Origin: Phenylobacterium aquaticum
Lineage (GTDB): Bacteria > Pseudomonadota > Alphaproteobacteria > Caulobacterales > Caulobacteraceae
Length of the DNA: 32,130 nt
Assembly: GCF_947378715.1 (NCBI RefSeq)
Contig: NZ_CANCLE010000024.1
Location: 1-32,130 of the forward strand
Direction of reading: 5' to 3'
The notes beneath the pieces were generated by a model, which was not told the DNA's origin, did not search any database, and was given only the letters and a program-made list of their open reading frames with translations. The translations under genes and the position numbers were made by a program. How positions within the stretch are numbered: position 1 is the first letter of the stretch; every line of letters starts with the position of its first letter. This document shows positions 24,667 to 32,130 of this stretch, piece by piece.

Positions 24667-26919
24667 CTAGGCCTTGGGCCGGAACCTCTTGCTGGTCGGG
24701 AAGCCCTTGGGGGCCAGTTTGCCGGCGGCGGCGCGCTTGGCCAGCCATTCCCGCCACTCCGCCCAAACCCGCGTGCGCCCGGCCGGATCGATCCAGGCCG
24801 CGCCGTCCTCGGCCTTGAAGACGATGGCGTCACGCAGGCCGCCCTCGCGGTAGGCCTGCAGCTTGACGCCCTTGCCACGCGGCATCTCCGGCAGCTCCTC
24901 CAGCGGGAAGATCAGGATCTTGCCGTTGTCGCCGATGACGCCCAGGTGGTCGCCGACCGCCGGCAGGGCGAAGGCTGCGCCCTTGGCGCCGACATTGAGA
25001 ACCTGCTTGCCCGCCTTGCGGCCTGACAGCGCCTCCTCCTCCGGCAGGACGAAGCCGTAGCCCTCCTTGGAGGCGATCACCCGCTTCAGGCCCGGCTTGT
25101 GGGTGAAGACGTCGATGATCCCGGTCTTGTCGTCGAGATCGAGCAGCAGCCGCAGCGGCTCGCCATGGCCCCGCGCGCCTGGAAGCTTGTCGCAGCCGAG
25201 GGTGAAGAACCGGCCGTCCGAGGCGAAGATCAGGAGCTTGTCGGTGGTCTCGGCCGGGACCAGGAAGGCGAGCTTGTCGCCCTCCTTGAACTTCAGCTCC
25301 GAGGGATCCTCCACCCGGCCCTTGGCGGCGCGGATCCAGCCGCGGTCGGACAGGATCACGGTGATCGGCTCGCGCACGATCATGGCCTCGATGGCGGCGT
25401 CGGCGTCGACCACGGGCGCCTCGGCGAAGATCGAACGGCGCCGGCCGATCGTGGTGTCGGGACCCAGGATGGCGCGGACATCCTTCAGCCCCACACCGAC
25501 CAACCGCCATTGCTGCGTGTCGGAGCCCAGCAGCTTGAGCAGACCGTCGCGTTCCTCCGCCAGTTCAGCGTGCTCGCGGCGGATCTCCATCTCTTCCAGC
25601 CTGGCCAGCTGGCGCAGGCGGGTGTTGAGGATGGCGTCGGCCTGGAGCTCTGACAGGGCGAAGGCCGCCATCAGCTTGGCCTTGGGCTCGTCCTCGTAGC
25701 GGACGATGCGGATCACCTCGTCGAGGTTGAGGTAGGCGATCAGCAGGCCGTCGAGGATGTGCAGCCGGGCCTCGATCTTGCCCAGCCGGAACCGCGCCCG
25801 GCGGACCAGGACCTCGCGGCGGTGATCCAAGAAGGCCTTCAGGATCGACTTCAACCCCATGACGCCGGGGGTGCCCCTGGCGTCGAGGACATTGAGGTTC
25901 ACCGAGAAGCGGTTCTCGAGGTCGGAGAGCTTGAACAGGCTCTCCATCAGCACTTCCGGCTCGACGTTGCGGGTCTTGGGTTCCAGCACCAGGCGCACGT
26001 CCTCGGCGCTCTCGTCGCGGACGTCGCCCAGCAGCGGCGCCTTCTTGTTCTCGATCAACTCAGCCAGCTGTTCGACCAGATCGGCCTTCTTCACCTGGTA
26101 CGGGATCTGGGTGACGATGATCTGGTACGTGCCCCGACCAGTGTCTTCCTTTTCCCAAAGCGCGCGCAGCCGCACCCCGCCACGGCCGGTCTCATAGGTC
26201 TCCAGCAGCGAGGCGCGCGGTTCGACGATCACGCCGCCGGTCGGGAAGTCCGGGCCCTGGACATGGGCCATCAGCTCTTCCGTGGTGGCCTGGGGATTCT
26301 CCAGCAGCAGGGAACAGGCGTCGATCAGTTCGGCGGCGTTGTGCGGCGGGATCGAGGTCGCCATGCCCACGGCGATGCCGGTGGTGCCATTGGCCAGCAG
26401 GTTGGGAAAACCGGTCGGCAGGACGACGGGTTCTTCGTCCTGGTTGTCATAGGTCGGCTTGAAGTCGACCGCGTCCTCGTCGATGCCGTCCAGCAACAGG
26501 GTCGCGGCCTGGGTCAGGCGCGCCTCGGTGTAACGCATGGCCGCCGGGTTATCGCCGTCGATATTGCCGAAATTGCCCTGGCCATCGACCAGCAGATAGC
26601 GCTGGGCGAAGTCCTGGGCCATGCGGACCAGGGTGTCGTAGATCGACTGGTCGCCGTGGGGGTGATAGCCGCCCATGACCTCGCCGACCACCTTGGCGCA
26701 CTTGCGCGCGGCGGACTCCGGGTTCAGCCGCATCTCGCGCATGGCGTAGAGCACGCGCCGCTGCACCGGCTTCAGGCCGTCGCGGACATCCGGCAGGGCG
26801 CGGTCGGTGATGACCGAGAGGGCATAGGCCAGATAGCGCCGGGACAGGGCCTCGGACAGCGGTTCGTCAATGATGCGCTCGCCGTCGCCATCGGACGGCG
26901 GGGGGATGTGTTTGGCCAT
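24667..26919 (-). CDS. parC: DNA topoisomerase IV subunit A
   Basis: DNA-cleaving subunit of topoisomerase IV, which separates linked daughter chromosomes with ParE. 750 residues, typical of alphaproteobacterial ParC. N-terminal SEALSRRYLAYALSVITDRALPDVRDGLKPVQRR; quinolone region GGYHPHGDQSIYDTLVRMAQDF; catalytic Tyr130 in AMRYTEARL; NLLANGTTGIAVGMAT; then the C-terminal beta-pinwheel repeats (about 490-735) and a basic tail. In the quinolone region, Gln91 and Asp95 stand where E. coli has Ser80 and Glu84. ATG 26919 has no clear ribosome site. It is the last gene of the lepB-rnc-era-recO-parC block. Confidence 0.97.
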   Translation of the reverse strand: MAKHIPPPSDGDGERIIDEPLSEALSRRYLAYALSVITDRALPDVRDGLKPVQRRVLYAMREMRLNPESAARKCAKVVGEVMGGYHPHGDQSIYDTLVRMAQDFAQRYLLVDGQGNFGNIDGDNPAAMRYTEARLTQAATLLLDGIDEDAVDFKPTYDNQDEEPVVLPTGFPNLLANGTTGIAVGMATSIPPHNAAELIDACSLLLENPQATTEELMAHVQGPDFPTGGVIVEPRASLLETYETGRGGVRLRALWEKEDTGRGTYQIIVTQIPYQVKKADLVEQLAELIENKKAPLLGDVRDESAEDVRLVLEPKTRNVEPEVLMESLFKLSDLENRFSVNLNVLDARGTPGVMGLKSILKAFLDHRREVLVRRARFRLGKIEARLHILDGLLIAYLNLDEVIRIVRYEDEPKAKLMAAFALSELQADAILNTRLRQLARLEEMEIRREHAELAEERDGLLKLLGSDTQQWRLVGVGLKDVRAILGPDTTIGRRRSIFAEAPVVDADAAIEAMIVREPITVILSDRGWIRAAKGRVEDPSELKFKEGDKLAFLVPAETTDKLLIFASDGRFFTLGCDKLPGARGHGEPLRLLLDLDDKTGIIDVFTHKPGLKRVIASKEGYGFVLPEEEALSGRKAGKQVLNVGAKGAAFALPAVGDHLGVIGDNGKILIFPLEELPEMPRGKGVKLQAYREGGLRDAIVFKAEDGAAWIDPAGRTRVWAEWREWLAKRAAAGKLAPKGFPTSKRFRPKA

Positions 26920-27002
26920 GTCGAATCAATCGGGAAGGTTTGAAGTCGTTGTAGGCGCGGACGCCCGCGAAGTCGCCGTCAGGATGGTCGCGGGCCTTGG
27001 CG

Positions 27003-27734
27003 TCAGAGCCGCTGCGCTTCCCTAAGGCGATCGACCAGCCACAGGCGGGCCGGCGGCAGCGGCCGGTTCATCGGCGCGAAGACGAAGGCCTCCAGGAAAT
27101 GGGCGGTCAGGTCGAGCCCCGCGCCCACATCGCCCGCCGCCAGCCCGGTCTGGGCCGAGAGCATGAAGGGCGGCAGGACCAGCAGGCGATCCTTGTAGGG
27201 CGCGCCGGCGTCACGGCTGACCGCGCGACCGGTGCGCGGGCTGACATAGATCAGGTCGTCCATGGAACCGGTGGCGGCGCATTTGGAGAGGTCCAGGCCG
27301 AAGCCCAGGTCCTGCAGCAGCCCCGCCTCGAAGCGCACGAACACCGCCGGCCAGATGTCGGGCAGTAGCAAGGCCGAGGACAGGGCCTCGAAGGCCAGGA
27401 AGGCGCCGGGATGTGGCGCGCGCTCTGGCAGGGCTCCGGCGGCCACGGCGGCGGCGGCGGCCAGACCGGCCAGGGCCAGGGCGTCATCGAACAGGGCGGA
27501 CGGCCCCTCCCCCACCGGCTCCAGCTGGGCTGAGCCCAGCTGGTCGGAGATCCGGGCCCGATAGTTGAGGATCACCCGGGCGCCGGCCTGCAGGAACGGC
27601 TTGATCCGGCGCGAGGCGCCGCCGGCCACGTGGGCGGCGTACTTGCCGTGATGGGCGGTCAGCAGCTCGACGATCGCGCCGGTTTCCCCATGGGCGCGGG
27701 CCGACAGCACATAGGCGTCGTCCTCGAATTCCAT
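27003..27734 (-). CDS. recO: DNA repair protein RecO
   Basis: Recombination mediator that, with RecR, loads RecA onto SSB-coated gaps. 243 residues: N-terminal OB fold (EFEDDAYVLSARAHGETGAIVELLTAHHGKYAAHVAGGASRR, residues 2-44), then the helical domain (about 80-240) with LPDIWPAVFVRFEAGLLQDLGFGLDLSKCAATG. The CxxC zinc motif of some RecO proteins is not apparent; one Cys is seen. ATG 27734 lies after a 141-nt gap from era that holds a palindromic repeat, so it may be less tightly coupled to era than era is to rnc. Confidence 0.93.
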   Translation of the reverse strand: MEFEDDAYVLSARAHGETGAIVELLTAHHGKYAAHVAGGASRRIKPFLQAGARVILNYRARISDQLGSAQLEPVGEGPSALFDDALALAGLAAAAAVAAGALPERAPHPGAFLAFEALSSALLLPDIWPAVFVRFEAGLLQDLGFGLDLSKCAATGSMDDLIYVSPRTGRAVSRDAGAPYKDRLLVLPPFMLSAQTGLAAGDVGAGLDLTAHFLEAFVFAPMNRPLPPARLWLVDRLREAQRL

Positions 27735-27756
27735 CAGATACGCAAACCGCTGGCGC

Positions 27757-27858
27757 GGCCCCCTCCACCCCTTCGGGGTCCCCCTCCCCCAGAGGGGAAG
27801 GAGCCAGACCGAGCTGCTCCTCCTGTGGGGGAGCTGGCGCGGAGCGCCTGTGGGGGCC
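27757..27858. repeat. REP-like palindromic element between era and recO
   Basis: A ~102-bp GC-rich element bounded by GGCCCCC (27757-27763) and GGGGGCC (27852-27858), with internal hairpins ACCCC-TTC-GGGGT (27767-27779) and CCCC-AGA-GGGG (27787-27797). The pattern of CCCCCTCC...TTCGGGG...CTCCTCC-TGTGGGGGAGCTGGCGCGGAGCGCC resembles dispersed repeats I associate with Caulobacterales intergenic regions. It interrupts the otherwise overlapping gene block. Confidence 0.7.
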
Positions 27859-27875
27859 GGCCGACGGGCCGGACG

Positions 27876-28820
27876 CTAGACGTCGAAGTCGAGGCCGACA
27901 TCGCCGTAGAACTCGCGCTTGTCCGCCCAGGACTCATCGACCTTCACCGTCAGGAACAGGTGGACCGTGCGGCCCAGGAGCTCTGTGAGCTCCTCGCGGG
28001 ATTTCTGGCCGATCCACTTCAGGGTCTGGCCGTTCTTGCCCAGCACGATCGGCCGCTGGCTCTCGCGCTCGACATAGATGGTCTGCTCGATCCGGGCCGC
28101 ACCGTCCTTGCGCTCCTCGAAGGACGTGGTCTCGACGGCGGCCGAATAGGGCAGCTCCTCGTGGACGCGCAGATAGATCTTCTCGCGGGTGATCTCGGCG
28201 GCCAGCAGGCGCACCGGCAGGTCGGCGGTCTGGTCCTCGGGATAGAACCAGGGGCCTTGCGGCATGGCCAGGACCAGGCGGGCCATCAAGTCTTCGACGC
28301 CGGCGCCGGTGGCGGCCGAGATCATGAACACCTCGGAATAGACCCCGGACTCGAACAGCCGTTGCGCGATGGCCAGCAGGTTCTCGCGCTTCAGGCCGTC
28401 GATCTTGTTGAGCGCCAGGACAGCGGTCTTGCCGGCCGCCTTCAGGCCATCGACGATGGAGTCGACGTCGATCCGCGCCCGCTTGTCCTGGGCCTTGCCC
28501 TCGCCGGCATTGACCGCCATTTCGGCGGCGGCGTCGACCAGGTGGACGATGATGTCGGCGTCTTCCGTTCCGCCCCAGGCGGCGCGGACCATGGCCCGGT
28601 CCAGCCGGCGGCGCGGTGCGAAGATCCCGGGGGTGTCGACCAGCACGATCTGGCAATTGCCGGACATGGCGACGCCACGGACGGGAAAGCGCGTGGTCTG
28701 GACCTTCTGGGTGACGATCGAGACCTTGGCCCCCACCAGTCGGTTGGTCAGGGTGGACTTGCCCGCATTGGGCGCGCCGATCACGGCCGCAAAGCCCGCG
28801 CGGGTGGATTCCACGGTCAT
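27876..28820 (-). CDS. era: GTPase Era
   Basis: Essential GTPase that binds the 3' end of 16S rRNA and assists 30S assembly. 314 residues. GTPase motifs: G1 GAPNAGKST (15-23), G3 VDTPGIF, G4 NKID and G5 SAATG; then the C-terminal KH domain (about 205-300) with REKIYLRVHEELPYSAAV, YVERESQRPIVLGKNGQTLKWIG and the ELTELLGRTVHLFLTVKV strand. ATG 28820 overlaps the rnc stop by 4 nt (ATGA), so translation is coupled to rnc, the classic rnc-era arrangement. Confidence 0.97.
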   Translation of the reverse strand: MTVESTRAGFAAVIGAPNAGKSTLTNRLVGAKVSIVTQKVQTTRFPVRGVAMSGNCQIVLVDTPGIFAPRRRLDRAMVRAAWGGTEDADIIVHLVDAAAEMAVNAGEGKAQDKRARIDVDSIVDGLKAAGKTAVLALNKIDGLKRENLLAIAQRLFESGVYSEVFMISAATGAGVEDLMARLVLAMPQGPWFYPEDQTADLPVRLLAAEITREKIYLRVHEELPYSAAVETTSFEERKDGAARIEQTIYVERESQRPIVLGKNGQTLKWIGQKSREELTELLGRTVHLFLTVKVDESWADKREFYGDVGLDFDV

Positions 28821-29515
28821 AAGGCGTCTTCTCTCTTTCGTAGCATCAGGTCGGCGGCGATCTTCTCCGCCTCCCGCTTGGAACCGCCCTCCGCCCGTTC
28901 CGGCTCGAAGCCCTGGAGCCGCACCTCGATGGTGAAGCGGGGCTGGTGAGCCGGGCCGGTGGTGGCGATCACGTCATAGCTGGGGACGGGCAAGCCGCGG
29001 GCCATAGCCCATTCCTGCAGCAAAGTCTTGGAATCCTTGAGCCGGGGCGCGTCCAGCTCCCCAAAGGCCTCACTCCAGAAGGTGAGGACGAAGGCCTTGG
29101 CGACCTGCAATCCACCATCCAGATAGAGCGCGGCGATCACCGCCTCGCAGGCGTCACCCAGCACCCGGTCATTGTCGCGCGCGCCCACCTTGGTGGCGCT
29201 GGCGTCGACCCGCATGGCGTCAGGCAGGCCGACCAGCCGGGCCGCGACGGCGCAGACATGGTAGTTGACCAGCTGGTTCATCAGCCGCGACAGCTCGCCC
29301 TCGCGGGCCTCGGGACGCAGTTCGGCCAGGCGCTCGGCGACGATGAGGTTGAGCACCCGGTCGCCCAGGAACTCCAGCCGCTCATTGTGGCGGACCTTGG
29401 TCGCGCCATTGCCCACGCTGGAGTGGGTCAGCGCCCGCTCCAGCAGTTCCCGGTCGGCGAAAACGTGGCCGATGCGGCCCTCGAGTTCGGCGACCGCGGC
29501 GTCTCTCTTGCTCAT
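28817..29515 (-). CDS. rnc: Ribonuclease III
   Basis: Double-strand-specific endoribonuclease for rRNA precursor and mRNA processing. 232 residues. Catalytic domain (about 1-155) with the signature NERLEFLGDRVL (Glu45, Asp52) and DACEAVIAALYLDGG, which carries the late Asp/Glu metal ligands; C-terminal dsRBD (about 160-230) with DSKTLLQEWAMARG, PRFTIEVRLQGF and GGSKREAEKIAADLML. It overlaps lepB upstream and era downstream by 4 nt each (ATGA), giving a tightly coupled lepB-rnc-era unit. Confidence 0.97.
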   Translation of the reverse strand: MSKRDAAVAELEGRIGHVFADRELLERALTHSSVGNGATKVRHNERLEFLGDRVLNLIVAERLAELRPEAREGELSRLMNQLVNYHVCAVAARLVGLPDAMRVDASATKVGARDNDRVLGDACEAVIAALYLDGGLQVAKAFVLTFWSEAFGELDAPRLKDSKTLLQEWAMARGLPVPSYDVIATTGPAHQPRFTIEVRLQGFEPERAEGGSKREAEKIAADLMLRKREDAL

Positions 29516-30285
29516 TTCAGGACGTTGAAGAACCGGCTGGGCCGCGCGTCCAGGAACCAGGTCCAGGGCTTGAACAGCGACGCGCCCTTGTTCCAGGAGA
29601 GCAGGATGATCCGGGCCCGGCCGACCAGATTCTCGGCCGGGACATAGCCGACGCCGATCTCCGACGGCACCCGGCTGTCCAGGGAGTTGTCGCGGTTGTC
29701 GCCCATGAAGAAATAGTGGCCCTCGGGCACCACATAGACCCCGGTGTTGTCGACGTCGCCGTCGGGTCCGAAGTCATAGGTGATGAAGGTCTTCCCGTTC
29801 GGGAAGGTCTCCTGGTAGCGCTCGACATTGCGGGTGAAGCCATAGCCGGAATCCACCAGCACCGGGGCCAGGGGTTTGCGCGGCACCTGCTGGCCGTTGA
29901 TCGACAGCACCCCGCCAGTCACCTGAATCCGGTCGCCCGGCAGGCCGATCAGGCGCTTGATATAGTCGGTGTGGCCGTCGCGGGGCAGCTTGAAGACGAT
30001 GATGTCGCCGCGCTCGGGAATCTTCTCGAGGATGCGGCCGGCGAACAGCGGCGGGCTGAACGGGATCGAGTTCTTCGAGTAGCCGTAGGAGTACTTGGAG
30101 ACGATGATGTAGTCGCCCTCAAGCAGGGTCGGCTCCATCGAGGCCGAGGGGATCGTGAAGGGCTGGAAGAAGATCACCCGCAGGAACAGGGCGATCAGCA
30201 GGGCATAGGCGACCGTCTTGACGATCTCCACCAGCTCATTGACCGCGCCCGGCTCCTGGGCTGCGCTCTGCACGTTGTCGGTCAT
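29512..30285 (-). CDS. lepB: Signal peptidase I
   Basis: Inner-membrane serine protease that removes Sec and Tat signal peptides. 257 residues. One N-terminal transmembrane helix (about 20-41) runs into the box B motif FTIPSASMEPTL with catalytic Ser49; box C/D contains DYIKRLIGLPGDRI with the general-base Lys110; box E is GHYFFMGDNRDNSLDSR. A frame extension reaches 30348, but ATG 30285 matches the family N-terminus (MTDNVQ) and a promoter-like sequence lies upstream of it. In Caulobacterales pdxJ/acpS often precede lepB; here an unrelated aminotransferase gene is divergent instead. Confidence 0.96.
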   Translation of the reverse strand: MTDNVQSAAQEPGAVNELVEIVKTVAYALLIALFLRVIFFQPFTIPSASMEPTLLEGDYIIVSKYSYGYSKNSIPFSPPLFAGRILEKIPERGDIIVFKLPRDGHTDYIKRLIGLPGDRIQVTGGVLSINGQQVPRKPLAPVLVDSGYGFTRNVERYQETFPNGKTFITYDFGPDGDVDNTGVYVVPEGHYFFMGDNRDNSLDSRVPSEIGVGYVPAENLVGRARIILLSWNKGASLFKPWTWFLDARPSRFFNVLK

Positions 30286-30332
30286 TCCGCGATCCCGAAG
30301 AGGCCCGACGCGCATGTCGAACCGGTTGGCCG

Positions 30333-30361
30333 TAGCTAGACCTTGCATACCCGAACGGCAA
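30333..30361 (-). promoter_or_regulatory. Candidate promoter for lepB-rnc-era
   Basis: Minus-strand TTGCCGT (30361-30355), 14-nt spacer, TCTAGCTA (30340-30333) partly fits the Caulobacter sigma-73 pattern and would give a ~45-nt leader before ATG 30285. Confidence 0.3.
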
Positions 30362-30451
30362 GCCGAGCGCCCGTGAACTCTTCAGGCGGGCGAACCGGTC
30401 GCAGGCCTCGCCAGGGGATGCGCGCGCCGGTCCGGGCGTCTATGAAAATCC

Positions 30452-31621
30452 ATGGCCCAAGCCCCGATCGCCCGTCCCGCCGTCCAGTCCCTGCGCCGAT
30501 CCCTGATCCGCGAGGTGGCCAATGCCGGCATGGGCAGGGCTGACGTGCTCGCCTTCTGGTTCGGCGAGTCCGACCAGCCGACCCCGGCCTTCATCCGCGA
30601 CGCCGCCGGCCGCGCCCTGGCTGAGGGTCGGACCTTCTACACCCACAATCTGGGCCGGCCAGACCTGCGCGCCGCGCTCTCAACCTATCTGGGCGGCCTG
30701 CATGGCGCGCCCATCGGCGTCGAGCGCCTGGCCATCACCAGCTCGGGCGTCAGCGCGCTGATGCTGGCCGCCCAGGCCGTGGTCGAGCCCGGCGACAAGG
30801 TGGCGGTCGTCACCCCGGTCTGGCCCAATGTGGCGGAGATTCCCCGCATCCTGGGCGCCCAGATCACCCCGGTGTCGCTGGAGCCGCGCAACGGCCGCTG
30901 GGGCCTGGACCTCGACCGGCTGCTGGCGGCGCTGACGCCCGACACCCGCGCCCTGTTCCTGAACTCGCCAAACAATCCCACCGGCTGGATGCTGGCCGCC
31001 GAGGACCGCCAGGCGATCCTCGATCACTGCCGCCGGCTGGGCATCTGGATCATGGCCGACGATGTCTATGAGCGGCTGAGCTTTTCCGGCTCAGGTTCCG
31101 CCCCGTCCTTCCTGCCGCTCGCCGATCCGCAGGACCGGCTGATCAGCACCAACAGCTTCTCCAAGGCCTGGCGGATGACCGGCTGGCGGCTGGGCTGGAT
31201 GGTCGCGCCAGCGGAGCTCAACGAGGCGCTGGGCGTGCTCCTGGAATACAACACCTCCTGCGCCCCGGACTTCGTGCAGGAGGGCGCCCTGGCGGCCCTG
31301 ACCCAGGGCGAGCCATCGGTGGCGGCGCTCCGCGCCGAGCTGGCGGCGGCCCGCGACCAGGTGCTGACCGGTCTGCGCGCCATTCCCGGGATCGAGGCGC
31401 CGGAGCCGGACGGCGGGCTCTACGCCTTCTTCCGGCTGGCGGGCCAGGACGACTCGCTTGCGCTCGCCAAGGCGCTGGTGGCGGAAGCCGGGCTAGGCCT
31501 GGCTCCCGGCGCGGCGTTCGGCGACGAGGGCGAGGGTTGGCTGCGCTGGTGCTTCGCCGCGCGACCGGAAAAGAACGCCGCCGGACTTGAACGCCTGGCC
31601 CGATATCTCGCCCGCAGGTGA
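30452..31621 (+). CDS. Class I/II PLP-dependent aminotransferase
   Basis: Fold-type I aminotransferase of the aspartate aminotransferase superfamily; 389 residues. Recognisable features: YTHNLGRPDLRAALS near residues 63-77, SPNNPTGW (substrate carboxylate/PLP Asn), MADDVYERLSF (Asp/Tyr binding PLP), and NSFSKAWRMTGWRLGW with the Schiff-base Lys238, followed by a C-terminal Arg in WLRWCFA. ATG 30452 lies 9 nt after an out-of-frame ATG, and no strong ribosome site is seen. It is divergent from lepB. Substrate specificity cannot be read from the sequence; it may be an aspartate, aromatic or branched-chain enzyme. Confidence 0.9.
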   Translation: MAQAPIARPAVQSLRRSLIREVANAGMGRADVLAFWFGESDQPTPAFIRDAAGRALAEGRTFYTHNLGRPDLRAALSTYLGGLHGAPIGVERLAITSSGVSALMLAAQAVVEPGDKVAVVTPVWPNVAEIPRILGAQITPVSLEPRNGRWGLDLDRLLAALTPDTRALFLNSPNNPTGWMLAAEDRQAILDHCRRLGIWIMADDVYERLSFSGSGSAPSFLPLADPQDRLISTNSFSKAWRMTGWRLGWMVAPAELNEALGVLLEYNTSCAPDFVQEGALAALTQGEPSVAALRAELAAARDQVLTGLRAIPGIEAPEPDGGLYAFFRLAGQDDSLALAKALVAEAGLGLAPGAAFGDEGEGWLRWCFAARPEKNAAGLERLARYLARR

Positions 31622-31686
31622 TTGCCGAGCCTGCCTCCCACGGCCATGATCATCGCCAGTCGAGTGTGATGTTGGGGGCGAAGGGT

Positions 31687-32130
31687 ATGCGCAAGTTCTG
31701 GATCGGCGGCCTGCTGGCCATGGCCGCAGCGAGTTCAGGCCAGGCGGCCGAGCCCCGCCATCTGGTCCCCGACGACATCTTCAACGAGCGCGCGGTTTCC
31801 TCCCCCGCCCTGTCCCCCGACGGCGCCTGGGTGGCCTATGCGGTCAAGGCCCTCGACAAGGCCCAGGACAAGGGCGTCACCCACCTGTGGATGACCTCAT
31901 GGGACGGCAAGCAGACCGTCCAGCTGACCTCCGCGCCCAAGGAGAGCGAGAACACCCCGCGCTGGAGCCCGGACGGGCGCTATCTCGCCTTCATCTCCGG
32001 CCGGCGCGACGACGACGAGGCCGACCAGCTGTGGCTGCTGGACCGTCTGGGCGGCGAGGCCCAGAAGATCACCTCCGGCAAGGCCTCGGTCGAGGACTTC
32101 GCCTGGTCGCCGGACGGCAAGTCGATCGCG
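31687..32130 (+). CDS. S9-family (prolyl oligopeptidase-like) peptidase, 5' part; runs off the window
   Basis: 148 codons of a secreted protein. Signal peptide about 1-20 (MRKFWIGGLLAMAAASSGQA), then the start of a beta-propeller with TolB/PD40-like repeats: SSPALSPDGAWVAYAVKAL, TPRWSPDGRYLAFISGR and DFAWSPDGKSIA, the arrangement of the N-terminal half of acylaminoacyl-peptidase/DPP-like S9 enzymes. The hydrolase domain with Ser-Asp-His would lie beyond base 32130. An in-frame ATG at 31669 would add six residues; ATG 31687 is preferred for the GGGGG run ~9 nt upstream. It is on the same strand as the aminotransferase, 65 nt after it. Confidence 0.82.
   Translation, partial: MRKFWIGGLLAMAAASSGQAAEPRHLVPDDIFNERAVSSPALSPDGAWVAYAVKALDKAQDKGVTHLWMTSWDGKQTVQLTSAPKESENTPRWSPDGRYLAFISGRRDDDEADQLWLLDRLGGEAQKITSGKASVEDFAWSPDGKSIA

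Noticed and set aside
26964..26994. Hairpin CCCGCGA/TCGCGGG between recO and parC as a terminator
   Set aside because: 17-nt loop, no T-run, and 7-bp repeats are common at this GC content.

Overview
The window is a dense, strongly GC-rich stretch of what looks like a core chromosome from an alphaproteobacterium, most probably Caulobacterales (Caulobacter/Phenylobacterium-like). That placement is an inference. It rests on an RNase E with an acidic insertion in its S1 domain and a C-terminal GWWRRG motif as described for Caulobacter, an NDUFA12-type complex I subunit, the lepB-rnc-era-recO gene order, and short palindromic intergenic repeats of alphaproteobacterial type. I see no tRNA, rRNA, CRISPR array, insertion sequence or phage genes.

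Layout. 1-2607 (minus): the 5' part of a class A penicillin-binding protein (mrcA) and a periplasmic N-acetylmuramoyl-L-alanine amidase, divergent from rne. 3014-7887 (plus): RNase E, a secreted BepA-like M48 metalloprotease with TPRs, and a DsbA/ScsC-like lipoprotein. 7979-10938: an FAD-dependent oxidoreductase (plus), an SDR (minus) and a small membrane protein (plus) with an FNR/FixK-type box upstream. 10935-12596 (minus): the tightly coupled unit thiS-thiG-HCCA-isomerase-like protein. 12687-15805 (plus): aroQ, accB, accC, aat. 15622-16761 (minus): a DUF2155 protein and the NDUFA12-like subunit. 16934-19459 (plus): a shrunken, apparently catalytically dead relative of the B12-dependent ribonucleotide reductase NrdJ. 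19463-21330: a small DUF6665-like protein and two tandem secreted pentapeptide-repeat proteins. 21365-30285 (minus): aspS, a serine beta-lactamase/esterase, then parC, recO, era, rnc and lepB (listed left to right; transcription runs lepB to parC). 30452-32130 (plus): a class I/II aminotransferase and the 5' end of an S9-type peptidase.

How the parts work together. Most genes are housekeeping: envelope growth (mrcA, amidase), RNA decay and processing (rne, rnc, era), envelope protein quality control (BepA-like protease, DsbA-like lipoprotein), fatty-acid precursor supply (accBC), shikimate (aroQ), thiazole of thiamine (thiSG), N-end-rule tagging (aat), translation (aspS), secretion (lepB), and repair and segregation (recO, parC).

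The most unusual item is the 841-residue NrdJ-like protein. It keeps the NrdJ C-terminal TSCPD region and zinc-ribbon cysteines, but the expected N-P-C-S-E active-site motif reads G-R-L-A-E and large parts of the barrel are missing. It nevertheless lies behind two NrdR-box-like palindromes 32 bp apart. Other points worth a look are a perfect 15-bp inverted repeat enclosing the start site of the BepA-like gene, a symmetrical TTGAC-N4-GTCAA box before the small membrane protein, a 184-nt antisense overlap at the 3' ends of aat and the DUF2155 gene, and the paired secreted pentapeptide proteins with conserved cysteine caps.
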